DNA of 64,000 nucleotides from Liquidambar formosana (lineage: Eukaryota > Streptophyta > Magnoliopsida > Saxifragales > Altingiaceae): assembly GCA_039720395.1 (NCBI GenBank), contig CM077820.1:11679848-11743847 (forward strand), read 5' to 3'. Shown here one piece after another: positions 23,432 through 33,861 of this stretch. Position numbers and translations under genes: made by a program. Every line of letters begins with the position of its first letter. Within the stretch, counting starts at the first letter, position 1. Under the pieces are notes generated by a model, which had not been told where the DNA came from, ran no database searches, and saw only the letters and a program-made list of their open reading frames with translations.

Positions 23432-24190
23432 TAAGCTGTTCTTGAGCTGATATGGTTTTGTTTTATACCACCTAAGCACGTTGTGCTTGTTAATGTTGCC
23501 CTTTGAAATATTGCAAGACATATCTAGGAATTTTGTGTTGATGTAATTAGAGTTTTGCATGCCTACATGGTTACTTGGCTACACCTAGCAGAACTTGGGT
23601 GGGTAAATCTGCATGTCTACAGTTTCAATATTAGTTCCATTATATTTTGTCCTTAAATGTGTGGTTGTGTTGAATAGGTCCAATGGAATGTTTGTCACGC
23701 ATTTAGCAATTTGTTTCTGAATGTGACATTAAGACTGCAAGATATGGATTGGTAAGGTGATACAAAATTTTGCACACTTGCTTTTTTGAAATGCTGAGAA
23801 TTGTTTGCACAGGTACATTTCCGGTTTTGAAATTCATGATGTATGCTAATGCTTGATGCCATCATCCTTTGGTGAAAACAAGATGTTTGAAAAAATTGAA
23901 TACATCGTTGGCAGAAGTTTGTCTCTTGTTAATTAGCATGCACTTGTTCCTTTTACATGACATGAATGCCCTTTTTTTTCAACATGTAGAGTATTCAATT
24001 TTTATAGAAAACAACCTTATAGTGATTGCTGTCCTATCTCTAGGAAAGTTAAGAGCTAGTTCGGCCAAGCTGATCTTTCAGCGAAAGAACTGAGTTTGGC
24101 ACAGGCAAGTAATATCTGTGGTTTGGTAGGCAGAATTCAGAATTCAGAATTCATTCCAACTCTTGTCTTTCTCATGTTTCTAGTTCCAGG

Positions 24191-26819
24191 TGTCACACCC
24201 CATTTTTGCACCACCTTACTAGGGCTCATCATTTCATGCATGTTTTTGTTTGGTTTTTGAGTCTAGTCACTTGCATTAGTTTTCTAGAGTCACAAGGACA
24301 ATGGATATGAATTTTGGTTCAAATTGGAGTTGATCTTGAGGGATAATAAGAGCTTTTGTGACTTGAGGGGCATAATCGTCTTTTAAGTCCCAAACTTTTC
24401 ATTTGACCTTGGAATGATCTCCAAATTGCCAATTGGAGTTCATATGGATGCATATGAGGTATTTCTAGGGTCAATTTTGTACCGGTTGTCATCTTAAGTC
24501 CCGTGGCCCTGATGATGAGTTTAGTGTGGTTATTTACGGATCCTTGAAGAATTAGTGCGAATCACAGCATGAGATTTTTGGTTAAAATGAAAAGAAAATT
24601 ATTTTATTAAATTAGCCATTTTTATCATGACACTAACACGTGTACGTATGTGATGAGTGTGTGTACGCACATACGATACATGTGCATGCGTGTTAGCGGT
24701 CAGTCTCCCAATTTTTATAAAAGACAATTTCCTTTTCCTATTCAGATTAGAAGTCTTTTATCATTATAAAATACCTTTTGATTATTCTCCAAGGAAACCT
24801 AGTCCAGGAAGGAAAGGGAAACTCCAGATTTCAGCTATAAATACTCTCTTAATGTCTTTAAACAAGGGAGAGGAGAAGAGGGTTTGGAGGGAGTGAAATT
24901 CGTCATAATTCAGCAGCAGATTTTCTGAAAACCAGCAGTCGTATTTTAATCATAACTTTTTTATCCGAAGCCAGAATTTGATGAAATTGGTCTTGTTAGA
25001 AAGATAATTCAATTCTCTACAACTTTGTATTTCACAAGCTTTGTCCAAATCCAACGTTTTGATACCCAAAAACGCGATTGAAGTTGCTGCTGCTGCAAAG
25101 TGACGAAAATCACTTTTCTTTTCTCTTGTTCTCTTTTTGTTTTCTATTTCTTTTCAAAGTTGAGTGAGTTTTGATCTCTTTGCTGTGATACCACTTTGAC
25201 AAAGAGGAGGATTTGTGTTGGTTTGATTCACTCTAAAGACCTGAGGAGCCACGAACAATTACAAACACAAAGGAAGGCCCTTCCTAAGGTATTCTCCTTC
25301 TCTATTCAAGCTTAAACTAGGTTTTCATATGGGTTAGGCTTATTGCATGTTAAAGGTAACTTTTTTATCATGTATTAACGCTCTAGCTAGTTAATATACA
25401 TGGAATATCTATTTTTTATCTACTGTTTAGCATGCTTTAGGGCTGTCCTTTAGGTTTTTAATGCATAGTTATGATTCTTGTGCTCCTGTTTGTCCTTGTG
25501 CTAGGATTAGTGTCATTGCATGTTAGAGTTAAGATTTTCATCATGTTATATTGCTTTAGTTAGTTAATATGCATGATTTAATTTCTGTTTAGTTTGGTTT
25601 TAGCATGATTAAAGTATGTCTTGTGAGTTTTTAAGCATATTTGTGAGTTTAGGGTTTTAGAGTCATTGTTTTGTGTTTGTTTTCATATAGCGTGATAAAG
25701 TAGACTTTTTTATTTGGTTTTTCTTCGTGTTTGCTGTATATGTCTTGCATATAGAGTAAACATGATAGTTTTGCATGCATATTAGTATGTTCTAGGGTTT
25801 TTATGCATGATATGGTTCTAGGAATATGTTAGGACTTATTATTGTTCGCTGTTTTTGCTATTGGCATGCTTAGTGGATGATTTTAGGTCATAATACTATT
25901 CTGTCCAGATTTGCATGTTAGTGTTTTTGCATGCTTTTGAGCACTTGTAAGGGTGCAAATAGGTGTGGTATTTGTCCTATGGCAAATAGGGCTACTTATG
26001 TCTGAAATAGCTAATGTTTGGAGTAATTGCGCTCAGGTAAGTGGGTGTGAAGGTGCCCCAATTCACCTTTCTTCCTTATCCCTTCTCTTCTCCCTATTTA
26101 GGGTTAATTTTTAATATGATCCTATGGTTTAATTAGAGGTTTCCTTCATAAACAAAATTCTGGTTTTTATTAAGGTTTCCATTTTGTGGATTTCTTTCCT
26201 AAAATCAAACTTTCTATCAATTCTCTTTTGATCAAATAAGGAAACCTAGGGTTTTTACCATAGGTTTGTATTAGGATTTAACCTTAGTTCTAATCGAACT
26301 ACGTGGACTTTGATCCATGTATTTCGTTGCATAGTACGTAGGCGCTCTTCGTGAGGCTCAAGTCCGTTCTAGGATCCAAGCATCCTAGGTTTATTTTTGT
26401 TTTGTTTTCTTCTTTTTCTTTTTCTGTTTTTATGTGCTTATTATGCATGGATGGATGAATGAAATATATGATATGCATGCAATTCTTGTGATGATATACT
26501 TGCTGATTTTTGTATGGAAAGATCTTGATTTAGCCCAAATGAACTGAGAGACCGAAAGGGTGACATGGGTGCCTATAGGCTTTGCCTAGAACCTTCCCAT
26601 GTCATAACTTAGCCTCCGAATCCCCGATTTCTTTGGTTTTCAAAAGATTGGTTTTTGCCTTTCCTTTTTTATGGAGTCATTCAAATTGTTTTCCTAAAAC
26701 AAACTATTTTTAGGGTTTTCCTTGTTTCCTTTAAAAAATAAGGTGGCGACTCCTTTCCTTTTTCTTTTTCAAACCCATTTTCTTTCAATCCCTTGTGGGC
26801 CCAATTTTCGGGGTTCACA
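24191..26819. mobile_element. Solo LTR no. 3 (2629 bp), mosaic, inside the MULE
   Basis: Ends TGTCACACCCC and GGGTTCACA with a perfect CCAGG duplication (24186-24190 and 26820-26824). It is nearly identical to LTR 1 over 24191-24477 and similar over about 25280-26819. The middle 800 bp is unrelated to LTR 1: it lacks the GGCTAGCC palindromes and has its own TATA-like GCTATAAATACTC near 24833. This looks like a recombinant between LTR subfamilies. Confidence 0.9.
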
Positions 26820-27022
26820 CCAGGTCATAAGTTTTTTGAGTAATTGAGGTATATAAGGCACTCTAAACAAGTTGGGATTCACCTATTGTTGTTTTCATAC
26901 CAAATATATTATAGATGTATGAATTCATAAGCTGCTGATTTATATAGATATTTGATACTCCAAATTTTGTTCCATCCACAATTTGGCACAAACCATTTCA
27001 TTGATATTCAAAAAAGAGGAAA

Positions 27023-27186
27023 CGAGTTCTCTACTTGTTCATTCCATTACAAATGTTTTGGGCATCATTGCTACAAAAAACCTTTCAAGTAACCACAACA
27101 ACCACGAGTTCTCTACTTGTTCATTCCATTACAAGTGTTTTGGGCATCATTGCTACAAAAAACCTTTCAAGTAACCACAACAACCA
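27023..27186. repeat. Tandem duplication of an 82-bp unit
   Basis: Two adjacent copies (27023-27104, 27105-27186) differ at about one position (ACAAATG versus ACAAGTG). Further shorter repeats of ATCCATTACAACAACTACA follow to about 27320. A recent local duplication within the MULE. Confidence 0.85.
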
Positions 27187-27440
27187 TTGGCAGCCATCTT
27201 CTAAGACACAACAACTATACTTCATAAGACAAAAACAATACCCATCTTCTACACTTCTTCAGCACCCATCCATTACAACAACTACATTTCTTTAGCACCC
27301 ATCCATTACAACAACTACACTTCTTCAGCACTCATCTTCTAAGATAAAAACAGCACCCTCTCATTCCTCAAGTTTCTTTTGTTACAAACATATAGCATCA
27401 CAACTGCAATGGTAATGATCCAAGAAATCACCAATATTAC

Positions 27441-27757
27441 CTAATAAATCATTTCCCTTGCACGGTATCCTTCAATCCTTTTAATCAATTTGGGGATAAT
27501 TCGCCTTGCTCGTATGCAGATTGGTGGATCAAGCCACTTGAAGTACCCACAAGAACCATTTGCCTACCAAAAAATAAAAAGGATCAAACATTTAGTGTCA
27601 TCAACTAATAAAAATTTGTAAACAATTATACAAAACAACAAATTACCTTGTAATTTGGGTAACCATAAAACCTGCGACTAAGGTTGTTATCTGTCCACAA
27701 AGTCCATACCATAGACCTGTTTCCATAATAACGCTGATTTGCTTCTTCCCCTGCCAT
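27441..27757 (-). CDS. Small GRF zinc-finger-like protein carried by the MULE
   Basis: Exon 1 (27757-27647) starts MAGEEANQRYYGNRSM and runs through VWTLWTDNNLSRRFYGYPNY. An intron with GT at 27646 and AG at 27564 follows. Exon 2 (27563-27441) gives ANGSCGYFKWLDPPICIRAR and ends at TAG. The join keeps frame (37 + 40 codons). This matches the GRF zinc-finger pattern common in plant transposon-linked ORFs, but the expected cysteines in RYYG and FYGYP are Tyr (TGT to TAT changes), so zinc binding is probably damaged. At 77 aa it is short. An upstream exon may be missing, because an acceptor-like TTTGTAG directly precedes the ATG. Confidence 0.62.
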
Positions 27758-27958
27758 CTACAAACCCCCATTTCATGATTATGATGAAGATTATTGCCAC
27801 AGTACACTACATTACTCAGATTAAATAGACAATACACAAATTGAATGGGCTATAGTCTAACATACCATAAAAGAAGAAGATTGTGAAGATGCCATTGAAT
27901 GAAGCATATGTATAGCTCCAACAGCAAACCCAATGGCGTTTAGCAGCTCTTGATCTCG

Positions 27959-27960
<2 letters not shown>

Positions 27961-27996
<36 letters not shown>
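27961..27996. repeat. (CT)n microsatellite
   Basis: An uninterrupted run of CT dinucleotides, about 18 units, lies just inside the MULE right TIR. Confidence 0.95.
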
Positions 27997-27998
<2 letters not shown>

Positions 27999-28111
27999 GT
28001 GCTTTGAACAGGGAGGGTTCCAACAAACTTAGCCTCGCCGTCGACTCAGCCCTGCCTGCTGTTGTCCTATCCAGCCTTTTCCAGATGCGTTGTTCTCTCA
28101 ATCTGTAGCTC

Positions 28112-28607
28112 CTCGATTGTCTCAACCAGTAGCGCGTCGACTCAACCCGCTACACGCTCCAGGCCTGGCCAGATTGAGCCTCCATCGCCATTTGGGTGTC
28201 TCTCTCTCACTCGCCCTATCTTTGTCCGTGTGTGTTTCGAGCCCTAGAATGGTGTCCAACAGCATACATGGGTAATAAGGCAAAGGTAAAGTAACCCACG
28301 TGCAGAGCAAGTGATCTGAAATGTCGGGGAGAAGGCTTAGTGAGGTAACTAAGCCTCACGTGCAGAGCACGTAATCTGAAAATGGTGTGAAATGGCTTAA
28401 TCTGGCCATGTAGGCTACCACATAGGTGCCAGTGGGACACCACGTGCGCACTCGTGACTTTTGTCGTTATGAATCTCACGTCCGTCCACTGATTTCCTAC
28501 ATTGATACACAGATGCACAATTGGTGTACTAAATTGTGCAAATTGAAAGTTAATACACCACATTGACACTGGGGGTTGAGTTCGTGGCACTAATATGTAG
28601 TTTGCCC
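28112..28607 (-). repeat. MULE right terminal inverted repeat
   Basis: 496 bp, inverted relative to 17640-18135 and ending TAGTTTGCCC before the TAAAAATTT duplication. Equal length of the two TIRs after long decay indicates very few indels. Confidence 0.9.
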
Positions 28608-28848
28608 TAAAAATTTTCTTACGTAAGTGGGAAAAAAGAGAGTGGGGTTTTGGGAATTGGTGTAGGTTTCAATCTGTGTACCATTACCTAGTGATGAAAA
28701 AAGTAAAAGAAAACTAAAAACTAAAAACTAAATAAACAAAATAAAAATAAAAAAAAATGGAAGATTCCTACCCAGAGAAAGGGGGAAAAAGAATAAAAGA
28801 AGAGAAAATAGGGTATGAAAAAATGAAGACAAAAGAAATAGGTCAGAC
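28608..28848 (-). other. Invertase copy C intron 4, proximal piece
   Basis: This matches 42450-42732 of invertase copy A, including TCTTACGTAAGTGGGAAAAA and the AAGAAATAGGTCAGAC run up to the exon-4 donor. With 17614-17639 and 7141-7527 it rebuilds one intron that is now spread over more than 21 kb. Confidence 0.85.
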
Positions 28849-29013
28849 CTGATCTGTAGCTGTGCCGATGTCAAGTGGAACAATAGAACCGGGACCGAGT
28901 TTCACCCCATCAAATTCTGTGCTGCTCAATCTCAAGCTTTCCACCTCCTCCACTGGCCATTGAAGTATATGGCTTCCCGTCTTCTTGTCGAATACCACAA
29001 CCCTTGGAATGGT
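28849..29013 (-). pseudogene. Invertase copy C: exon 4 remnant
   Basis: 165 nt encode 55 residues beginning [20 protein letters not shown], then VEEVESLRL and [15 protein letters not shown]. This is the start of the GH32 C-terminal beta-sandwich module. Both splice sites (AG at 29014-29015, GT at 28847-28848) are intact and the exon is almost identical to copy A exon 4 (42733-42897). Exons 1-3 are missing upstream (the homology stops near 29335); exons 5-7, if any, would lie before base 1. It cannot encode a working enzyme. Confidence 0.9.
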
Positions 29014-29623
29014 CTGTACAACAAATCAAGAAATTATTTTGGAAATAATTCAGATTTTTGATAGTGTGATCCAAGAAAAGGTTCCGTTGCTATTAAATCA
29101 ATGGTGTGTTCTTATTATATATATAGAGAGAGAAAAAACAATTACCATAGGATGATGTACTATATATAGTCCTTTTAATATCATGTGCACTTGATGAGAT
29201 ATAAGTGGTTACTGATGTGATTGATGTTGTTTTTGTCACATTATTAGGAAAACAAAATTAGGGATGCATAGCATTGATCTACTCTGTAGTCTGTACTAAA
29301 GAGGATTGCCCTTTTGTAGCTTAGCCTCCTTGTTTCTCATAAACCCTTAACTAGTTTTTCATTTTCCCCCCCTTTTTGGTACATAGGACTGGTAAACAAT
29401 AACAAAAAACACGAAAGGAAAGAAATTGGTCATTGTCTACTGGGGTGCCCCAAAGAAAATTCATCTTAGATCAATTTTAAATGTACCATTTTTCTTTGTT
29501 TTCTCGACATCAAATTTAACACATCGGAAATTGATTAATTTCAGGCCCTTCAAGCGAGCGAAGTAAAAAGTGAAGCCTGTTTTCCAAAGTAAAGGAAGAT
29601 AAGAGGAAATAACCGTCACTTAC
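29014..29623 (-). other. Fused invertase introns (C intron 3 joined to B intron 6)
   Basis: 29014-29335 matches copy A intron 3 (42898-43230). 29490-29623 matches copy A intron 6 just downstream of its exon 6. The joint between them (about 29336-29490) marks loss of B exon 7 together with C exons 1-3. No gene in between. Confidence 0.75.
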
Positions 29624-31801
29624 CAATAACCTCGTAGACAAGTTTTTACCATGAAGCACAGGAACTACGTCCCCATGGACTTGTTTGTCAACACTGGAAG
29701 CCTTAGATGACCTGCATTAGCTAACATCTCTGATTACTTTCTTTCTTGGGAGCTTAATCTTAACCATCCAATTTTATGTAAAAACATAACATCCATGAAG
29801 ACAAAGTTCTAAGCAAGGTTAATCATCTTGGGATTCAAGAATTATATAGTAGGGGGAAAGGAATTAATGCTAGAAAAGGATGTATGCATGTAATGTCATT
29901 TTAAAATTTATTCAACATGCACTAAAAAAATTCACAAATATACATTTTTTTTGGTGTGCGCATGCGTGTGTAAAAGCAACTTGATGAATTATATGCAATA
30001 AAATCAGTTAATGTGCCATGACAAATAAATTTGATAATTCACGACTTTTTCAAACTACATGATATAACAAACGAGAGTTGGCCTGATGGCAAAGGAGTGA
30101 GTTGTAAACTCAAACATCTCGGGTTCGAAGGCAGCTAATTTCTCTTAATTAGCCACTAGTTAGAGTTATTAGTCCGAACGTTAAACAACTTCATGGGCAG
30201 TGACCTCACGTGAGGAGCGGGGATTAGTCGGGCTCTAACAATTCGAATACCTCGTTACTTGGCCAAAAAAAAACAAAAAAAAACTACATAATATAATTTT
30301 GAGACACTAGAGGGATTACAAAACATGAGGTACACAATAAAAATAGAAGGTTCAAAGAGACTTTTCCCTGATACATATAAGGAAATATTCTAGTAGAGGA
30401 GGACAAGAAGCAAACCTGGTTTTGTCAGCATAGAAGAAAGTCTTTAAGCTGCCATCGTTGGCTTTGGCAATGTAGAAATAAATAGAGGTTAGCTCAGAAA
30501 GTGTTTTGTCGGCGATAAGTAAGCCAAATGGTCCCAAGGAGCCTCTCTCAACAGCAACACTGCTACAATCATCAGTTGCATCGTTGTCCACAGTTTCTGC
30601 CAATGCCTCTTTATCTATCTCAAACTCGCCAGTTTTCTCTAACTGTCACCATTGCAAAACCAAGTCCTTGTAAGCTTACAGTTATTACCATATAACATAA
30701 ATAATGTAACTAGTTTTAGGTATAGAAAACAAGACCTACCAGCCGGGGGTTAGTCTAGGTTTCAATTGTTAGGTGCATTGTGTACTATATATATGTAGAA
30801 GAAAAAGAAAAAGAGGTACAGACCTGATCAGTAGCTGTGCCAATGTCAAGCGGAACAATGGACCCGGGTGCGAGCTCTACGCCTTCGAATTCTGTTCTGG
30901 TCAATCTCAAGCTTTCCACCTCCTCCACTGGCCATTGAAGTGTACTGGTTTTCGTCTTCTGGTCAAACACCACAACCCTTGGAATGCTCTGCATTACAAA
31001 ACAGCAAGAAATTATTATGTTTTAAAAATAAATAAATAAATAAATAAATTCTCAGCAAAAAGGGGAAATTTTATTAATTAAGTAAAATAAAGTACAAGAG
31101 ACATTCTCAAGACCTTACAACCTTTGTACAGCCATAAAAAACAACCACACAAATACACCTAAAAATAACAATTAGGAAACCACCATCCCATCCACAAACT
31201 ACAACTAAACAGAGCAAAAACAGAGGACCACTAAATATAACACCCTCCCAACACTGAACTACCTCAACAGCATGGGTAATGTATATTTCAGATAATAGTT
31301 CAAAATGTATAAAAATAAATATAAATAAAAATAATTCTCCCTGCGATTAGCAAAGATAATCAAACAAAAAAAAATTAAATTAAATATTAGATCATCATAC
31401 ATTTTTTTAGTTGCCGTCGATGTCGAATGGTAAAAGGTGTGGAGGTATTGTGCCATCGCCGGAATACGAATCTCCGGCACCGTTAATTCTTTACCCCTAC
31501 TAATTAGCTAACTATGGAATGGGATTTTGTTTTCTATAAAAGCATGGAAAAAAGCGTACTAACCATTCATCCAGTTCTTCTTCGAGTGGAAATGGTAGGA
31601 TGATCTTTGCCAAGTAAGCGAAGCATTGTTCCAGTTGTAAGGAATCTCGCCGGTAAACTGTGGAAATGACTCATCTGGCCCTCCTTCCAAGACCCATCTC
31701 CCAGCCGGATTATTCGAATTCTCCGGCGAAAATGTTGATCCTGAAAAGACCACGACTGAACTGATGATTGCCGCGAAAACACTCGCGTTTCAACGGCCCA
31801 T
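29624..31801 (-). pseudogene. Invertase copy B: pseudogene with exons 1, 4, 5, 6
   Basis: Exon 1 (31801-31564, 238 nt, same length as in copy A) opens MGR and hits a TGA at codon 4, then stays open to HFHSKKNWMN. Exon 4 (30988-30824) encodes [20 protein letters not shown]. Exon 5 (30642-30416, 227 nt) encodes EFEIDKEALAETVDNDATDD. Exon 6 (29711-29624, 88 nt) encodes [18 protein letters not shown]. The mini-exon and the roughly 890-nt exon 3, which carry all three catalytic acids, are absent from 30989-31563, and exon 7 is gone. Surviving splice sites look good. It is therefore a pseudogene through deletion plus an early stop. Confidence 0.93.
30067..30280 (+). mobile_element. tRNA-derived SINE in invertase B intron 5
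   Basis: Box A-like TGGCCTGATGGC (about 30080) and box B-like GGTTCGAAGGC (30122-30132) have pol III spacing, and the element ends in an A-rich tail. It is flanked by 15-bp near-identical duplications (AAACTACATGATATA at 30052-30066, AAACTACATAATATA at 30281-30295). Copy A intron 5 lacks it at the matching place (about 41615). Confidence 0.85.
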
Positions 31802-32296
31802 CGCCGGTGGTAAGTGTGTACAGTGGGAACTAAGTGGCAAGAAAATGAGGAGTAAAAATGGGTGTTGATTCAGAAGATATAGAGATCACCACTTCTAACA
31901 GACTTCTTCTTGCCTTGCCCAATTTTTCACAGATGTGTGTACAACAGTACAAGACAGAAAAAAAAAAATACTCACATCCCCTCAACATTTATCTTATCCA
32001 CTGAAGAACCCCTTCTCATGAAAATCAAATCCCCTCAACATTTATCTAATCTACTGGAGCAGATCTGTTAGGGACTGTAGAGCAGAAAAGAGATTGTCTT
32101 TTCCTCTTTTGAGTTGCTTTAAGGTTAGAGAGAAGAACATGTACAGAATGAACACTAACTGCATCGCTCGGGTTTGCCAATTATCTTTAATGGCATGGTT
32201 TCTCTGAGCTATTTCCAAGATTAGTTTTGTATACTTCCATTATATTTGAGTTTTTGGGTTTAGATCTATGGTTAGGGATTGATTTTGTAGATAAAA
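31802..32296. other. Region between invertase B and the RCD1-like pseudogene
   Basis: Holds the upstream region of invertase B (minus strand), with a TATA-like CTCTATATCTTC near 31880, and the upstream region of the RCD1-like gene (plus strand). A 25-bp block around CCCCTCAACATTTATCT is repeated at about 31978 and 32032. The last 10 bases, ending TTTTGTAG at 32290, look like the acceptor of a leader intron. No ORF I can support. Confidence 0.5.
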
Positions 32297-33119
32297 ACGG
32301 AAGCAAAGATCGCAAAGGTATTGGATAGTAGTCGTAGAGTAGTGGTTGACTTGAAGAGAAAGCGGCTGCCCGGTATGCGACATATTTTCCTGGAGCTACC
32401 CGAACTATGGTACCACGATGGTCCACCTTGAACTCGTCAACAAATAAACATGCAGTCCAAGCGGAGAAAATTGGATGGAGGCAAAAGCAAATGCGTGGGC
32501 TGTGAATCTCGTTTTGGAAAAAAAATCGTTGCTCAGATCTTATATAAATTTTAGCCAGAACGTGTAATGTTTTATCAGAATGGCAAGTGGATTGATTTTC
32601 CCCAGGATCTTGTTGGCTTTGTTAGGAAAGATCTTCGGCTGAAGAAGCCATCCATTGAGGTTGAGTCAAATGATCATCATTTTGTGCTAGAGTTTTTTGC
32701 ATATGATTCGACTAGACTTGAAATCAGGTTTACACCAACCTATTGCCTGGATTGATGAATCAGGTGGCTTCTTCTTTCCAGAAAATTTTTCTTCTGATGA
32801 TGATTTACATTATTGCTGGCAACATGTTTGTGGGAAAGATCAAGAAATTTTGTTTAGGGAGCCCTATGAGTCCCATGAGATCAAGCTGCAGCTTGGAATT
32901 GACATTAATGGAGCTGACCCCTCCGAGTGTGGAGAGTCAAATGCCTTCGTTAAGCAAATTCAATTTGATCAAAAACGTGCTAGCAACCAGTATGATGTAG
33001 AAATTGAAGATAGTTACAACAGAAAATCAAATGCGAAAATGGATGAGGCTATTGAGAAAAAAATCTACTCACTGGGAAAAATTTATTGCCGGACCGACTG
33101 CACATGGAAATATGAGTTC
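32297..33119 (+). pseudogene. RCD1: RCD1/SRO-like pseudogene, N-terminal and WWE part
   Basis: The first codon is ACG where ATG is expected, followed by EAKIAKVLDSSRRVVVDLKR, the conserved N-terminus of RCD1/SRO proteins. A one-base loss near 32358 shifts the frame into ARYATYFPGATRTMVPRWST. Further on come KRRKLDGGKSKC (32457) and the WWE domain (RVMFYQNGKWIDFPQDLVG at about 32560; HHFVLEF). An extra T in a T-run near 32694-32699 shifts the frame again before HMIRLDLKSGLHQPIAWIDE. The segment ends NAKMDEAIEKKIYSLGK and WKYEF, where a Copia block starts. Intact family members are nuclear stress-response regulators with WWE, PARP-like and RST domains; this one is dead. Confidence 0.88.
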
Positions 33120-33598
33120 TAAGTACTCGGTGTGCTGCTTCAAGGTGGGACTTTCAAGGCTTTTGCATGAATTGGCTTAAAATGTGAACTGAGTATTTGA
33201 TGTCAGGCAGTGTTATGGTTAAATATATGAGCCTACCCACAAGGTGTCGGTAAGAGCCAGGATTAGAAAGAATATCTTCATCATTGGCTTGAAGACGAAG
33301 ATTCTTCTCTATTGGAAATTGAACTGGTTTCGATCCAATAAATCCTGTTTCTTTGAGAATATCCAAAGTATTAAGAAAGAGGCCTTTGGCAGAGCGTGCA
33401 GCCCCTATGCCAAGAAAGTATTTCAGCTGCCCTAAGTCCTTGACATGAAACTTGGTGTGTAAATATGACTCGAGACTGAATAGATCCACTATCATTACCT
33501 GTAATAATTACATCATCCACATAAACAAGAATGGCAGTAAAAGGAGGACCATCACAGAGAGTAAAAAGTGAATAATCTGCAATGGATTGCTTGAAGCC
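33120..33598 (-). pseudogene. Inverted Copia RT/RNase H fragment
   Basis: On the minus strand it reads [68 protein letters not shown] and HILSQFMQKP; a stop follows and then HLEAAHRVL. This begins in RT just after the portion missing from the plus-strand copy. It directly abuts the LTR start at 33599, and no LTR is on its other side. Confidence 0.88.
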
Positions 33599-33832
33599 TA
33601 TTAAGGAATAGTGTACAAAACTAGATTAACTGATTTAGTTACTCTAACTAATGTTTGTTAAGACGGTTATAGCTATTAGTTAGAATCTAACTGACTGTTA
33701 CTCCTTTGTATATATATATGTACCATCTGTTCTTAAATAAAAATTAATGGAATACTTTTTCAGATATCTCTCTCTCTCTTCTTCACTGTAAATCTCATCA
33801 TCTCTCTCTCTTCTTCACTGTAAATCTCTTCA
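33599..33832 (+). repeat. 5' LTR of the rearranged Copia
   Basis: Runs from TATTAAGGAATAGTG to AAATCTCTTCA (234 bp). It is followed at once by TGGTATCAGAGC (33833-33844), the standard primer-binding site complementary to initiator tRNA-Met. A duplicated TCTTCACTGTAAATCTC block lies near its 3' end. Confidence 0.85.
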
Positions 33833-33861
33833 TGGTATCAGAGCATTAAGACCATTCAACA

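Larger units (their letters stand above)
17640..28607 (+). mobile_element. Mutator-like element (MULE), 10,968 bp, with long TIRs
   Basis: The ends are GGGCAAACTACATATTAG and its reverse complement, flanked by a perfect 9-bp duplication TAAAAATTT (17631-17639 and 28608-28616). Invertase copy A keeps the unoccupied site near 42450. The element encodes a MURA-type transposase and carries an F-box/FBD fragment, a minus-strand GRF zinc-finger gene and a nested solo LTR (24191-26819). Without that LTR it is about 8.3 kb. The transposase has many stops, so it cannot move autonomously today. Confidence 0.95.
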
